Below, piece after piece: positions 22,357-32,876 of a DNA stretch of 64,000 bases. Position numbers and translations under genes: made by a program. Under the pieces are notes generated by a model that saw only the letters and a program-made list of their open reading frames with translations, was not told the origin of the DNA and made no database searches. Within the stretch, counting starts at the first letter, position 1, and every line of letters begins with the position of its first letter. The stretch spans positions 1 to 64,000 of the forward strand of contig JAMYHL010000002.1 of NCBI GenBank assembly GCA_025531455.1, given 5' to 3'. The stretch is from Apiotrichum sp. Y4204 (taxonomy: Eukaryota > Basidiomycota > Tremellomycetes > Trichosporonales > Trichosporonaceae).

Positions 22357-23359
22357 CAGCATGGGCTGTCGCATCCTGTCTCCTTCGAGCTGGTCATTGC
22401 CTGTTGTTCATCCAGCCAGGCGTTCTCATTGAGCTCGAGACATAGCTGCTGAACCTCCCCTGCTCCGTCTTGCACTGCTGGTAGCCGCGGGTCGGCGCCA
22501 ACCGCACTTGTCAATAGCCAATCTGCTGTCCTCAGCTCCAACCACCGTCTAACTTCTCGGTGCGGAACCGGCAGATGAGACATAAACTTCCCTGTCCCTT
22601 TCTTTATCTCATTTAGCCGCACTGCCTACATGAGTACTGTGGCGTTGTCGCCATCGCCAGGAGCACAGATGAAGGAGGCGGTCCGCAAGCAATTTTGTCC
22701 CCCGATGCCTTTCGGGCGTTCGGTGGAGGTCAGCTGTTCCAACGCCCCCAGCCCTGAAGAATCTTTGATATCTCTTTCGTCAATCGCGGAGAGCGGGAGC
22801 AGGCCAAACGCCATGGTCATGTTCCTGCAGGTCAGACTGGTGACTCTCAACAGAAGAAGTCCATGACCCACGGCGATCGACGATGTTCAGTAGACTATAT
22901 GGAAAGGATCGACATACGGTAGGTACTGACCAAACGATCTGTGTTTGCGACGTCTCACGAGACAGCAAATCAAGACGGCGCGCGGGGGGTCATGTGCCCC
23001 GGGAATACGGGAAGCTGGGCAACCGTCCAGGGCGTTTAATGGCAGCAAAGTGGACAGCGCCGCCAACCGCTTTGCACAGGCTGTCGTGCATCGATCGGGA
23101 TTGTGGGTCCTTGTCTTGGCATTCCTGGGGCCTGATCGACATCGTGATGCTTGATTTGCCGCCACAGCCGCCTCCGCTGCCGCCACCACATCGCGGGCAG
23201 CAAGTCTAGACAACGACGAAAGAAGGAAAGAACGAGAGAAAGAAAGAGCACAAAGGGTCAGAGGGTGAAGCGTCCAGAGATCCAGAAAGACAATGTACGC
23301 CGTACGCCACAGGCTGTGCTGCTTCTTGCTTCCTGAAGAGGCGGGGTGGGTCCGACGAC
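22357..23359. other. 1-kb stretch without a confirmed gene
   Basis: No domain seen. A purine-rich run (gaaagaaggaaagaacgagagaaagaaag) lies at about 23217-23247. Confidence 0.45.
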
Positions 23360-23860
23360 TTACGAGAGTATATCCTTTGGGGCCCAGTCGAGCTCGAACC
23401 CGCTCAAGGGAGCGTTTGTCCGTTGAAATGAAAGGGTAGCGCCACCGCTTTTCTTGCAATTCTTCCTTTCCGCTTCCCCGATGTTCTCGGCCCGCTCTGG
23501 ATCCAGGACACTGGAAAGAATGACGAAAGCCAATGATGGAATGTCAGTCGTTCTGCGATCTATGCTTCTTCGCGTCTTCCGAAAGCACGTGATGAGTTGG
23601 AAGGTGGGCATCGGGGAACGTGGTTCTGGAGAACATACAGCTGGAACCTGGAACAGAAACCGATCTCTCTCGATGGATGTGGTTTTACAATATCCGCATA
23701 TCCGTGCTTTCGCAATTCGGCTTTTGTCCGTTGACCCGACGCGGACACGTCCGGCAACCGATGCGATGTGGAGATTGAGATCTTGAGAACTCACAACCAT
23801 CAAGATATCGACAGTCCGAGCCCATGCATCTTGTTCATACTCACCATCTGACCTCAACTC
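23360..23860 (-). other. Possible spliced gene, unresolved
   Basis: A minus-strand open frame begins MRSDGEYEQDAWARTVDILM and ends FELDWAPKDILS. A GTGAGT donor follows DILMV, and a GTAAGT donor follows DIL at about 23364. Skipping the segment after the first donor can join it to HGYADIVKPHPSRE in another frame. The mix of plausible donors and coding-like peptide suggests a fast-evolving gene that may continue left, but I could not build one consistent model or recognise a domain. Confidence 0.22.
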
Positions 23861-23881
23861 ACCTTGTAGCTACTACTGTAG

Positions 23882-25389
23882 ATGCCCTCGCCTCGCAAAG
23901 CATACTACCCCCCGTTCACCGGCACGCCGCACCTCCCCCCGGGCCAGCTAACCAGCGGAGGCGACCACCTCGGTCTCCTCCCGCACCCGGGTAACGCCGT
24001 ACCGGCACCACCACCGCGAGCGCCGCTCACCCCCCTCCCAGACGGCTGGATACGCTCGTTCCATGCCGTGCCCGCCGCGTATCCGCGGCACGTTCGCGAG
24101 TCGCACGGGTCAAACAGTCGTACATCGCACCCCTTTCGCAGCACCGATCCGCCCGCCAATGAAAGCAAGGACGCACGCCGGAAGCGCATGACGCGCGAGG
24201 TCGAGGTCCTCGTACGCACACGTTACGACGCCGAGGAGTGGAGTCTTGACGAGGCGCGCGCAGCTGAGCTTCCGGGCCAATTCCTCGCTGTCGAGCGATG
24301 GAGGCGTGCTATCCCCCGTGGCGGGCAGACCCTCATCTGCACTCACGCAAACGGGACGATCAAGGAGGTGGGTGACACTTTGACTCTTGCTGACGGCAGC
24401 ACTGGCACCCTGTGCTTCTCGACCTCCTCGCGCGCGATCCCACAGGTCCGGGGTACATGTTCGGCACACCGTTGCTTCTCGAGCAGGCAAACGTCGTGAT
24501 TGACGACATATGGCTGTTTGACGAGCTTGGACACGGCGCGTCCGCGGACCTGAATGCGGGTCTGCTCGGGAGCACGCAGCTGTGGCGCGACCTAGCTCGC
24601 GACATGGTCAATTTTGTGATTCATGTCCTCCCTACCGCCAAGGCCGAACGCGCTACCCTTCCCTGGCAACTGCGCTGGGCGGAAGAAGGTGCAGTCGCGC
24701 CGACGCCAGTCATCGGATTCGGCGCGTCCTTCGGCGGCGCAGCGCTGCTTATGGCAGCGGCCGCGCGTCCCAACGGCTTTGAAGGTGTCTTCCTTGTCGA
24801 CCCGATGGTCGCGCCACGTCTCCTTCCAAGGGAAAAGTATGAGGCGGAGGGCCTCGGCGTGCTCTCCCGCGCACACGACGCTCTCAAGCGGCGCGATACT
24901 TGGGTCTCACGGGACGCCGCCCGCGAGGCGATGGGCGCGCAAGGCTTCTTCCAGCGCTGGGACCCCGCCGCCTTTGACCTATACATCTCGCACGGGCTTG
25001 TTCCCGTAAACTACGCCGATCCAGAGGGACCCGTCACTCTCGCGACCGCGCCGTGGGCCGAGGCCATGGTCTTCTGCGAGCCGTTCGACTCTTCGCGCGG
25101 CTGGGATGTCTTGCCGGACGTGCGTGTCCCTCTCGGCTTTCTCATGGCACGCGACTCGGAGCGTACACTCGGCGACCGCGTCACGCAGGAACTTGTATGG
25201 CGCGCGCCTTTTGCGCGTAACGAGCGCGCGACGGATGCCGACCATCTCATCATCCAGGAGAGCCCGAGGACGACAGCCGACGCCGCGTGGAGGTTCCTCC
25301 AGACTCTCTCCGCTGGTCAGTGGGGAACGACGACTGATGAGATTCGCGCGTCTTATGCTGCGCGCAGCGAGGATAGGGCGCGCCTCTGA
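23882..25389 (+). CDS. Alpha/beta hydrolase, PTS1 (ARL)
   Basis: Two exons, 23882-24367 and 24400-25389, with a 32-nt intron in phase 0; 491 residues. A proline-rich N-terminal region precedes an alpha/beta-hydrolase fold. The oxyanion-side block is GGQTLICTHANGTIKEHWHP, completed exactly across the intron. The nucleophile elbow is VIGFGASFGGAALL (G-x-S-x-G), a late-strand acid candidate lies in MARDSERTLGDR, and the histidine in DADHLIIQESP. The protein ends DRARL; ARL fits the peroxisomal PTS1 consensus [SAC][KRH][LM]. By fold and targeting it resembles fungal peroxisomal hydrolases such as yeast Lpx1, so an esterase, lipase or thioesterase role is plausible. The substrate is unknown. Confidence 0.85.
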
Positions 25390-25694
25390 TGAGATGTATG
25401 GACAGATGATATGGCATGACGTTGGTATGGAGGGCTCTCTTCCTACACTGATTGCTCGCCAGCTACGACTCAGAGTGTTACTATATTGCTAACTTGATCG
25501 GATTGACTGTGCAGGACATACACTCTTTGGGATAGCTCCGGGTGCACGATCGATCGCCTGTCGGTTCTCCTTCACTGGCAGTAACTTGCAGTCGGTAACG
25601 GTCGGACTTGCTAATGGACCACGTTTTGGTTTGCCTACCTGCCGACCTCCTCGCTCATGTACAGGCCGCCGCCACAACATAACCGTCGCTTTTT
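25390..25694. other. Intergenic between convergent genes
   Basis: No coding signal; shared 3' region of the hydrolase and the F-box-like gene. Confidence 0.5.
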
Positions 25695-26917
25695 TCACCT
25701 GACCCTTTGGCGGCCAAAGTGGAGGCCACGCTCGATCCACAAGTCTCGCTCCTCGATACGCTCACGGGAAGCGTAAGTTTCGGCGGTGGAGATACGCAGC
25801 TTCCGGCTGAGGACAGCCTTGAGTTCGGGGACATTCTCTGTGCGCGCGCTGCCCCATTTCTCGATTGCGTTGTTCCAAATTTTCCTGATTTGAGTCTCCG
25901 CGTCGACTAAAGAAGCCTCGGGTGTGACCCAAGCACTGAAGAGCTTGTGAATGTCCACAAATTCAATGGGTGGAATGCGGGAGAGGTCGGACATCGCTCC
26001 CCGAGTGGTTGCAGTCCGGCAGAGTTGCTGTGCGAGACTGGTAATCATGCGCTGGACTTCTGACCAGTTCTTGTGGCTGACATTCGCTGGCGGGGGCTTG
26101 GCCAATGTCGAAGATATTAAGAACAATCCACCTTTGGTCCAGCATAAAGTGGAAGACAAGGCGGCTGGGAAACCTGGCAAAGTAGAATTCAAGGTGCCTG
26201 GTAGTTGGTGACAGCCGTGAGAAGTGAGTCGCCACGACAAGCTTGTCCATTGCGCGTTCAACGGTGATCATTGCCGTGGGTGGTGAGACTTTGTACTTGT
26301 AAGGAAAGAGGTTCATGTCGCAGGTCAACACGTAAACTGGCGCGGGGATCATCGGATAGCCCTCAGTGGTGCTCCGCACAATCTTCACGTTCGCAAAGTC
26401 GTCCGCCCACGGCAGCTGGCTGACACGAGAGACGCCGTTACGGATGTCCAGCGTGCGCGTGAGAGTGAGGGGAAGGTTGCCCAGCTTGCTCGCCTTCTTC
26501 GATCCGTCAAGGCAGTCGTCATTACTAATCGGGATGGCACCTGGACGTCCAATGGCCGCGTAGGCCTCTCCGCGCTTACGGCTCATCACGATGCGGTTCG
26601 CTGGACCAGGGATGCGCGCATGATAGAGCTTGCAGGTCGCGCGGAACATGCGCCAGACTTCCGGTCCTCCGTAGTCGAGGATCGCGTCGATGATGTGGGC
26701 GAAACCCAGGTGGTCAATCACCCCGTGAGGTTCTTCTGCATGCTGTCAGCCACGGAGGCGCGGGCGACCTACTGTGCTCGGCGGGGTCCACGGTCTCGGC
26801 CTTGACATTCTTCCTGCCCTGCGAGCGCCTGGATGTCTTGGCGCGTTTGGAGCGTCTGACGCCCGAGTACTCCTCGGGGCCGGCGGTGCGCTTGCTTTGA
26901 GAACGCGTGGTGACCAT
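25695..26917 (-). CDS. F-box-like family protein with frameshift
   Basis: Exon 1 starts at 26917 with a basic, NLS-like N-terminus (MVTTRSQSKRTAGPEEY, then RRSKRAKTSRRSQGRK). A GTAGGT-donor intron ending in GCATGCAG joins it to KEPHGVIDHLGFAHIIDAIL, an F-box-like block also seen in the 32877-34352 protein (FPHIIDAILESASP). Coding then runs through PLTLTRTLDIRNGVSR and AMITVERAMDKLVVATH. Near 26100-26110 the reading must move by one base, from NIFDIG to AKPPPANVSHKNWSEVQ, to continue to a C-terminal helical region ending FGRQRVR. No normal intron bridges this. Either a pseudogene or a sequence error. The family seems expanded in trichosporonalean yeasts (recollection) and may serve as divergent SCF adaptors. 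Confidence 0.65.
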
Positions 26918-27411
26918 GCTGGTGTAGATTGGCAGATGAAGTCGTATCGATGGATGTGAGCGAGTGTTATCTGGAAGTCGCGCGGGAAAGGATGAGAGAC
27001 AGAGTGTTTAGAGGAACTGAAAGAAACAGAGAAGGAGTGAGAAGACTCGGCCAACTGTATCACCACATCATCGCTGAGCCTGACCTAGCAAGTTCTCGTC
27101 CTGATGGTCTGAGGTGAGAACTGTCAAGATTGCGCCCAGTGCCGTTCCCATGTGAATGCCTCCTGCGCCCCTCTACACTGTGACTCCGAAGCCGATGCGG
27201 TATGCGGTATGAGACGTGCAATGATCACGATGATTTGTGGTAACACCGCTGCCAAGTGGTGACAGTTTCAGAGGGGGCATTGTGGACTGGAAGGGCACCG
27301 CAGTGAGAAAGACTCAGCTTCAGTAAGTAGATGAGCAGGAAACCGCCGCCCGCGCCCGGCTCATTCACTCCGAATTCCAGTAATCCATACATGTCCCACG
27401 CCCATGCAGTC
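26918..27411. other. Intergenic, no gene seen
   Basis: Upstream of the F-box-like gene and downstream of the SnoaL-like gene. It contains only short random frames. Confidence 0.5.
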
Positions 27412-27861
27412 TCAAAGCTTGGCCTTGTCCTTGAAAGCCGGGAGCTTGTCCTTGAGCCTGCGCCCCATCTGGGCCCCGAGGGCCTGGAGCCCGGACGCAG
27501 GGCGGACCATGACCTCAAAGTCTGTGATCATGCCATCCGTGTCGAAACGCACAAGGTCGATTCCTTTCAGCTTCTTGCCGTCCACTGTCGCGCTGAACTC
27601 GAGCACGACGCTCAGTCCATCCGGCGACGCCAGCTGCCGGTGGTACGTAAAGTTCTCGAACACCTGGATGACAGTGCCCAGCACAAGCAGCACCGCGGGG
27701 CGCGACGCGTACGGCGTGATCGCCATTGGCGAGCGGAAGACGGCATCAGGGTGGACGATGGACTCGAGCTTTGAGAGGTCGTTGGCTGCAATCATTTCGT
27801 GCCAGACCGCAAGCGAGCGCGCGACGTTCGGGTTCAGGAGCTTGGCGATGTCGTTTGTCAT
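27412..27861 (-). CDS. SnoaL/NTF2-like protein, PTS1 (AKL)
   Basis: Single exon, 149 residues, ATG at 27861. The sequence has the cone-shaped SnoaL/NTF2-like pattern: an N-terminal helix (ARSLAVWHEMIAANDLSKLE), SIVHPDAVFRSPMA, FENFTYHRQL, VVLEFSATVDGKKLKGIDLV and RFDTDGMITDFEVMVRP. This is the arrangement of small polyketide cyclases, isomerases and related stress proteins. It ends FKDKAKL; AKL is a strong PTS1 signal, so the protein should be peroxisomal. Catalytic residues cannot be assigned. Neighbouring genes 2 kb to the left and 7 kb to the right also carry PTS1 ends. Confidence 0.85.
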   Translation of the reverse strand: MTNDIAKLLNPNVARSLAVWHEMIAANDLSKLESIVHPDAVFRSPMAITPYASRPAVLLVLGTVIQVFENFTYHRQLASPDGLSVVLEFSATVDGKKLKGIDLVRFDTDGMITDFEVMVRPASGLQALGAQMGRRLKDKLPAFKDKAKL

Positions 27862-28647
27862 TGTAGTGAGTCTGCTGTTGTTAGTAGACGCCGCTTGAGG
27901 TTGCTTGAGATACTTACTGGAACGTCAGTTGAAGTCGGATAGAGATGAGTGAGTTGCGAGCGCTTGGTATTTATGCCAGAGACGTCATGGCAGATTGCGG
28001 GTATAGCGGAACCGGAATCCCCACACGAACAGTTCGAAGTGGATGACGGCGTGCCGGGGGCCGCTGATGGCGAGCTCGGCGTCGGTGAGGGGCCACTCGC
28101 TTTATCATCTTCTCGCCGTCGCTGATGGCCAGTGGTGTGCAACACGGACAGTTGGGCCCCATCGACAGGACGTTGTTGGACGTTGTTCGGCGTGGGGTAG
28201 GGCGGTCGTGCCTGATATGCCGAAGGCCAGACGGCTTTGCCCGGTAAGCAGAGTGCCGTCTTTGATCTCCACAAACGTCCACCTGTGAGAGAGGGTGTCA
28301 AAGACAGCACGCGAGGATCCCGTGATAGCCACGGCGATCCCACGCTGGGAAGAAGCCGAGATGAGGTCGATGCAGGGTTGATTGAGTGATCGATCGGCCA
28401 TTATCGGCATCATCATCTCTCTCTCTCTCTGGTCGCCTGCTCGGGCCGATATCGCCTGAAACCTTTGTGTGATCTTGGAAATCACAGCACCACAAGCCGC
28501 GATGAGAGAGTGGAAATCATCTCCTGCAATCACAATGTCAGTGTCGTTTCCCTAGCAACTGCAGCCAACGTCGTCTCCGATCTCGATTCTCCCTCTCTCT
28601 CGGTCTCACACTACCTCACCCACACTATCGTTGATGCCGTTCACGAC
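27862..28647. other. 786-bp divergent promoter region
   Basis: Shared upstream region of the SnoaL-like gene (minus) and the Rch1-type gene (plus). A TATA-like GCATAAATACC (minus) lies near 27968-27978. A (TC)n run sits at about 28413-28428. Confidence 0.45.
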
Positions 28648-30328
28648 ATGTCCGCCAGCACCGACGCGCGGCTGGCAACTCCCGCGAACCAGAACCGGCG
28701 GCTGAGCGCAATTTCCCAGCTCAGCGGCGACACGATCGTCGCAGATGACGACGTACCTGAGATGCGAGAGAAGCATATGAGCCCAAACCCGAGTCCGCGC
28801 CCAGACGCAAAGATGCTCAACGGGGCCAAACAATCGCGCTCTCTCTCAATGCCCAGTGGTGTCAAGGAATCGCGCTCCCTCTCGCTCTCCGTCCCGCCCG
28901 CGCTCGTGCGCACACTCTCGCGTACAATCCAGAGGACCTACTCGCACTCTCACTCCCACCCCACCCAGCCACCTCAGCCGAAGCCGTTGCGCGCCCTCCG
29001 CGCAATCGGCTACTTTCTCCTCGAACAATGGAACCTTCTCACCATGGGCCTGCTCATCCTCCTCGCCTACTTCTTCCCGTACGTCGGCACGACTGGCGGC
29101 GCAATCCGCGCAGAGTACACCATCTCGTGGGGGGCCGTGTGCCTAATCTTTTTGATTGCAGGCCTCAGCCTCTCCCCAACAGCGCTGCTCAAGGGCATTC
29201 CGCACTGGCGCGCGCACCTGGTCTCAAACGTGTTCTCTTTCCTCATCTCCCCGGCCGTCATGTTCGCCTTCGCTTCCGCAGGCCAGCGCGCACACCTCGA
29301 CTTTTACGTGCTTGCCGGCATGGTCGTGGCGGGCACGATGCCGACCACGATCGCCAGTAATGTGACGTGTACCCTCAACGCCCGGGGAAGTACCGAGCTA
29401 GCAAGCATTGAGGTCGTAATTGGGAACGTCCTCGGCACATTCATCACGCCGCTACTCGCGCAGATGTTCCTCTCCGCTCCGAATTGGGCGGAAGCTTCGC
29501 CCGGTGAGGGAGGCAGCGTGACTTCCATCTACATCCGCATGGCGAAGCAGCTGAGCGCGACGCTCTTTGCCCCTCTGGTGAGCCACCGGCTGCGCTTCCA
29601 CTGACTCCAGATCGCTGGCCTCATCATCCAGCTTCAGTTCCCGCGGCCAGTTGCGCGCATCCGCACCGCGCTGCACCTCAACAAGGTGGCGAGCCTGATG
29701 ACCACCCTCTGCGTGTGGCACAACTTTTGCAAAGCGTTCTACTCTGGCGCGTTCAAGAGCACATCACACGCCACTATCATCTATCTCTGCTTCATGGGAC
29801 TGGCGACGTACATAATCCTGAGTGTATTCGTCTTCTCCGTCCTCCGCCTCCCGGGGATCGACACAACTGCCGCGGACTGGTGGCGGTTCACGAAGCGCGA
29901 CGCCATCGCGCTGTGTTTCTGCGCCCCAGCCAAAGGTGGGCCCAACGATTTGTTTATTCTAACGCCCAGGCGTCGCTGTCGGATCACCCCTCATTGCGAT
30001 TCTATACTCCGACGAGCCGATTGAGGCGCAGGCCAAGCTCGCCCTCGCGCTCCTGATCTACAACGGCGAGCAGGTGGCCGTCGCCCAGCTGGTGGTCCCG
30101 ATGCTGCGGTGGTGGGCGCGCGACGAGATCGAGCGCGACAAGGAGCTCGAGGAGGAGGCGAAGAGTAAAGTAAGCGGAGAAATGGAGAAGGAGCTGCCGG
30201 ACGCGATTGTCAGTGACGAGAGTGACGACGAGGCACTCGATACCCTCGAGGACCTAGATCTCGAGCGGGGCCCTCGACGACCGACGCTCGTGCGCGCACG
30301 CCGCCCGTCCACCATCGACCATTACTAA
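28648..30328 (+). CDS. RCH1: Rch1/SLC10A7-type membrane transporter
   Basis: Three exons (28648-29577, 29611-29935, 29970-30328) give 537 residues with all phases matching. A Ser/Pro-rich cytosolic N-terminus is followed by about ten hydrophobic segments. Examples are LLTMGLLILLAYFFPYVG, AVCLIFLIAGLSLSPTALLK, LAGMVVAGTMPTTIASNVTC and IEVVIGNVLGTFITPLL. TMPTTIASNV and the ENxx-like discontinuous helices fit the SBF-like (DUF4137) CPA family. Yeast Rch1 in the plasma membrane and human SLC10A7 in this family restrain calcium uptake. The C-terminal cytosolic tail is acidic (EEEAKSKVSGEMEK). The start at 28648 begins MSASTDARLA; the open frame extends upstream without coding character. Assignment rests on family pattern, not alignment. 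Confidence 0.85.
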
Positions 30329-30492
30329 ACGAAGTTCATCCGTTGTACCCGTTGTGCATGTATGTTGTTGTCTGAAGAACCGATGTATCGTGATGCATGT
30401 GAACGAAGCGAGAGAAGTATCAGGACACCATGTCGTTCTCACCGTGGGGGGCGACCGCGTTGCCCCCACCGGTCGATTTCAAATTTTGTCTG

Positions 30493-30579
30493 GGTCTTTT
30501 AGCTCAGTTGGTTAGAGCGTACGCTTCACAGTTCATTACTTGACGCGTAAGGTCGGCGGTTCGACCCCGCCAAAGGCCA
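30493..30579 (+). tRNA. tRNA-Val (CAC) with 13-nt intron
   Basis: Acceptor stem GGTCTTT (30493-30499) pairs with AAAGGCC (30572-30578), with one G-U pair; A30579 is the discriminator. The D arm is GCTC..GAGC. The anticodon stem TACGC pairs with GCGTA and encloses TTCACA, then a 13-nt insert, then C. This puts anticodon CAC at positions 34-36 and the intron directly after position 37, as in eukaryotic tRNA genes. The T arm is GGCGG-TTCGACC-CCGCC. An oligo-T tract follows. Identity rests on the anticodon reading. Confidence 0.85.
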
Positions 30580-30583
30580 CGTC

Positions 30584-30588
30584 TTTTT
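30584..30588 (+). terminator. Pol III oligo-T terminator
   Basis: Five T residues begin 5 nt after the tRNA 3' end, the usual RNA polymerase III stop. Confidence 0.75.
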
Positions 30589-32876
30589 GGCGATTTCGAT
30601 ACTATTCTTTGGTGCACTCGCGATGACGAGCGGTGCGAGCGCTCAAGCGGCGAGCTGCGGTGAGGTCGCAGCAGGTCGCAGCCTAAACGATTGAAACCTG
30701 TGCATGCATGTGGATGCAACGTGGACCATGGGAAACAAACATCAGAATTGCGTTTGTTGACATGCTGCTGTCACTATGATCGCCTCGACTGTGGAGTCAG
30801 CCAGATGAAGGCCTCGGTATCTGTATGAGCTTTGAATCCTGGTTGCGCTGTCGCTTCGCTATCAACACGTCAGGTCGGGGGAACAAAGAGGCCGATGCGA
30901 TCTCCTACAGTACCGATAGGAGGGGACAATCGTGATGAACGTGGCCTGAAGGTGAGGTTGCGCCGGGTCGCTGATATGGGAGCCACTGCTGAGTGATTCC
31001 GAGGCTGTTGCTGTGGGACGAGATGACGCGACGACGTCAACGATCAACGACGGCCTCATGTCGCGTGGCGGTGGGAAACCGCTGCGTCGCAGCAGTGGAC
31101 GCTTCTCATGAACCCGTAGTGGACGCCGAGTGAGCGCTTCGTGGGTAGGATATCACGTCCAGATATCCGGATATCGTACCGCGGTGCTGCGAGCGTGACT
31201 GCGTCATTGTCAGGCAGCCAGATCGGTCTCCGAGCTTGGCTGTGCTGTCTCGCAGCGGAGTGTGTGATGTTCCACAGCGCCGCCATGCATGATCCACCAG
31301 CTTCGGAGATTATCGACCAAAGGAGAAAGGGAGACGCAGTGCACCAAGGCGATGGATTGTTGGAACCTCTATTCCCAGTGACCTCACCACACGCGAGATC
31401 AATTACAACAAAGGGCCACGATCCACAACCCTCTTAGCTTCCAGATCAGATACTGAGGCCTGGACTCTGTTATCGGCGTCGGCGCGTCCCTCGAATCCCA
31501 GTCCCTCGGCCTTGCGAGCTTGACTCACGGCGATGCTCGGACTTGGCACGATCAAACAGTGACGGTACCATTCCAAGCTGTACACATCGGGCACCGGCCT
31601 CGGCGCCGGGTCACGTCATGCCTAGCTAAAAAGTTGTCGCCGAGTTGCGGAGCTTCTCACGTTCGCCGCCGAGATCGGGTCCTTGTAGTACGTCACTGCA
31701 CTTCACTCCATTCAGGGAATGATAAGACTGGAAAGTAAAAAGTTGAGGAGCTGAAGATTTTCTGTACCGTAATGCACACACGAACGTGTTGCGCCTTCAC
31801 GCCCGGCTCAGCTGCGACTCGTGAGTGATCGCTCACAGCACGGTCGGAGCGTCCTGACCGCGCCGACCGGAACGTGCGGGAGTCGCGGCATGTCGTGAAG
31901 CAAGCGATCAAGCGAAGGAGGGGGGACAAGAAGAGGGGGAAGACCTGCAACTGATGCTATGTCCTCGGATGGGAATGAGGACATTCAGCACACGATGATG
32001 GCATCCAGGATTGCTTGACAGCTCGAAGAGGAGGGGGGCGACGTGCCCTCGCTGCTGCTGCTCACCTCTCGGAGGGCCGGCGGCACGCGCCATAATCAGA
32101 TCCGGTCCGTGGGATGCCAGCGCAATGCCTCGAATGTCTCACTGTCAGATCAGGTGCCTTGTGTGTGATCTGGGTGGCGTCGTCGTTGCTATCGACCACA
32201 CGAAGAGAGAGCTACATGCTACACACGGCTGGCAGTTCAAACACATCCGGCAAACCCAACCCACATCCTCGATCACGCACCGCCGTTCCGTTACACTGCA
32301 GCCTCCGACTCGTCTACCGTGCACAGCGGCGCAGCGGCCAGAGTCAGAGCGGCGCGTGCGCTCAGTCTCGCGCGCTCGGTGCGCAGGCGTGGGCACTCGC
32401 GTGGGGCTGCGGCGCATGCGTCTCCTACGTCTCCTCTCGATCCTCTCGCGCCGTGTTCCTCGTGTCCCATTCCCGTGAGACCGGAGAGCTCTGCAGCTGG
32501 GCGCACATTCCGTATCATGTCCGTGTCCGTATCCGCGGCAGCTCGGCAGCCCGTGCAGCCCACAAATCTAAACATCACATGACGCAGTGATCAAAGCACA
32601 ATGCACAGGTGTGATGCCAAGGCCCTCAGAGTCTCAAGCCTGCTCCAGCCTCTGATTGCTGATGTGTCCATGCTCACGGCGCACGGCGTCCGCCGAAGAC
32701 CATATGCCGTACCCCGTAATCCTGATACTCCTGATCGCAGTCTTTCTTTTCTGGGTCATGCTGTCGATATTATCAGTCAAAGAGAGAGTATATAAAAGAT
32801 GCAGAGACCAGAGATATGAATCAACAGCAACAACAGCCCACTACCATCACACCTCTCACTCGCCCTCTCAGCACCC
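30589..32876. other. 2.3-kb stretch without a recognised gene
   Basis: Many overlapping frames under 160 codons, none with a domain. GATATC-type strings recur near 31149-31175. The last ~90 bases hold the TATA element of the next gene. Confidence 0.45.
32789..32798 (+). promoter_or_regulatory. TATA box of the F-box-like gene
   Basis: TATATAAAAG lies about 80-90 nt upstream of the ATG at 32877. Confidence 0.55.
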
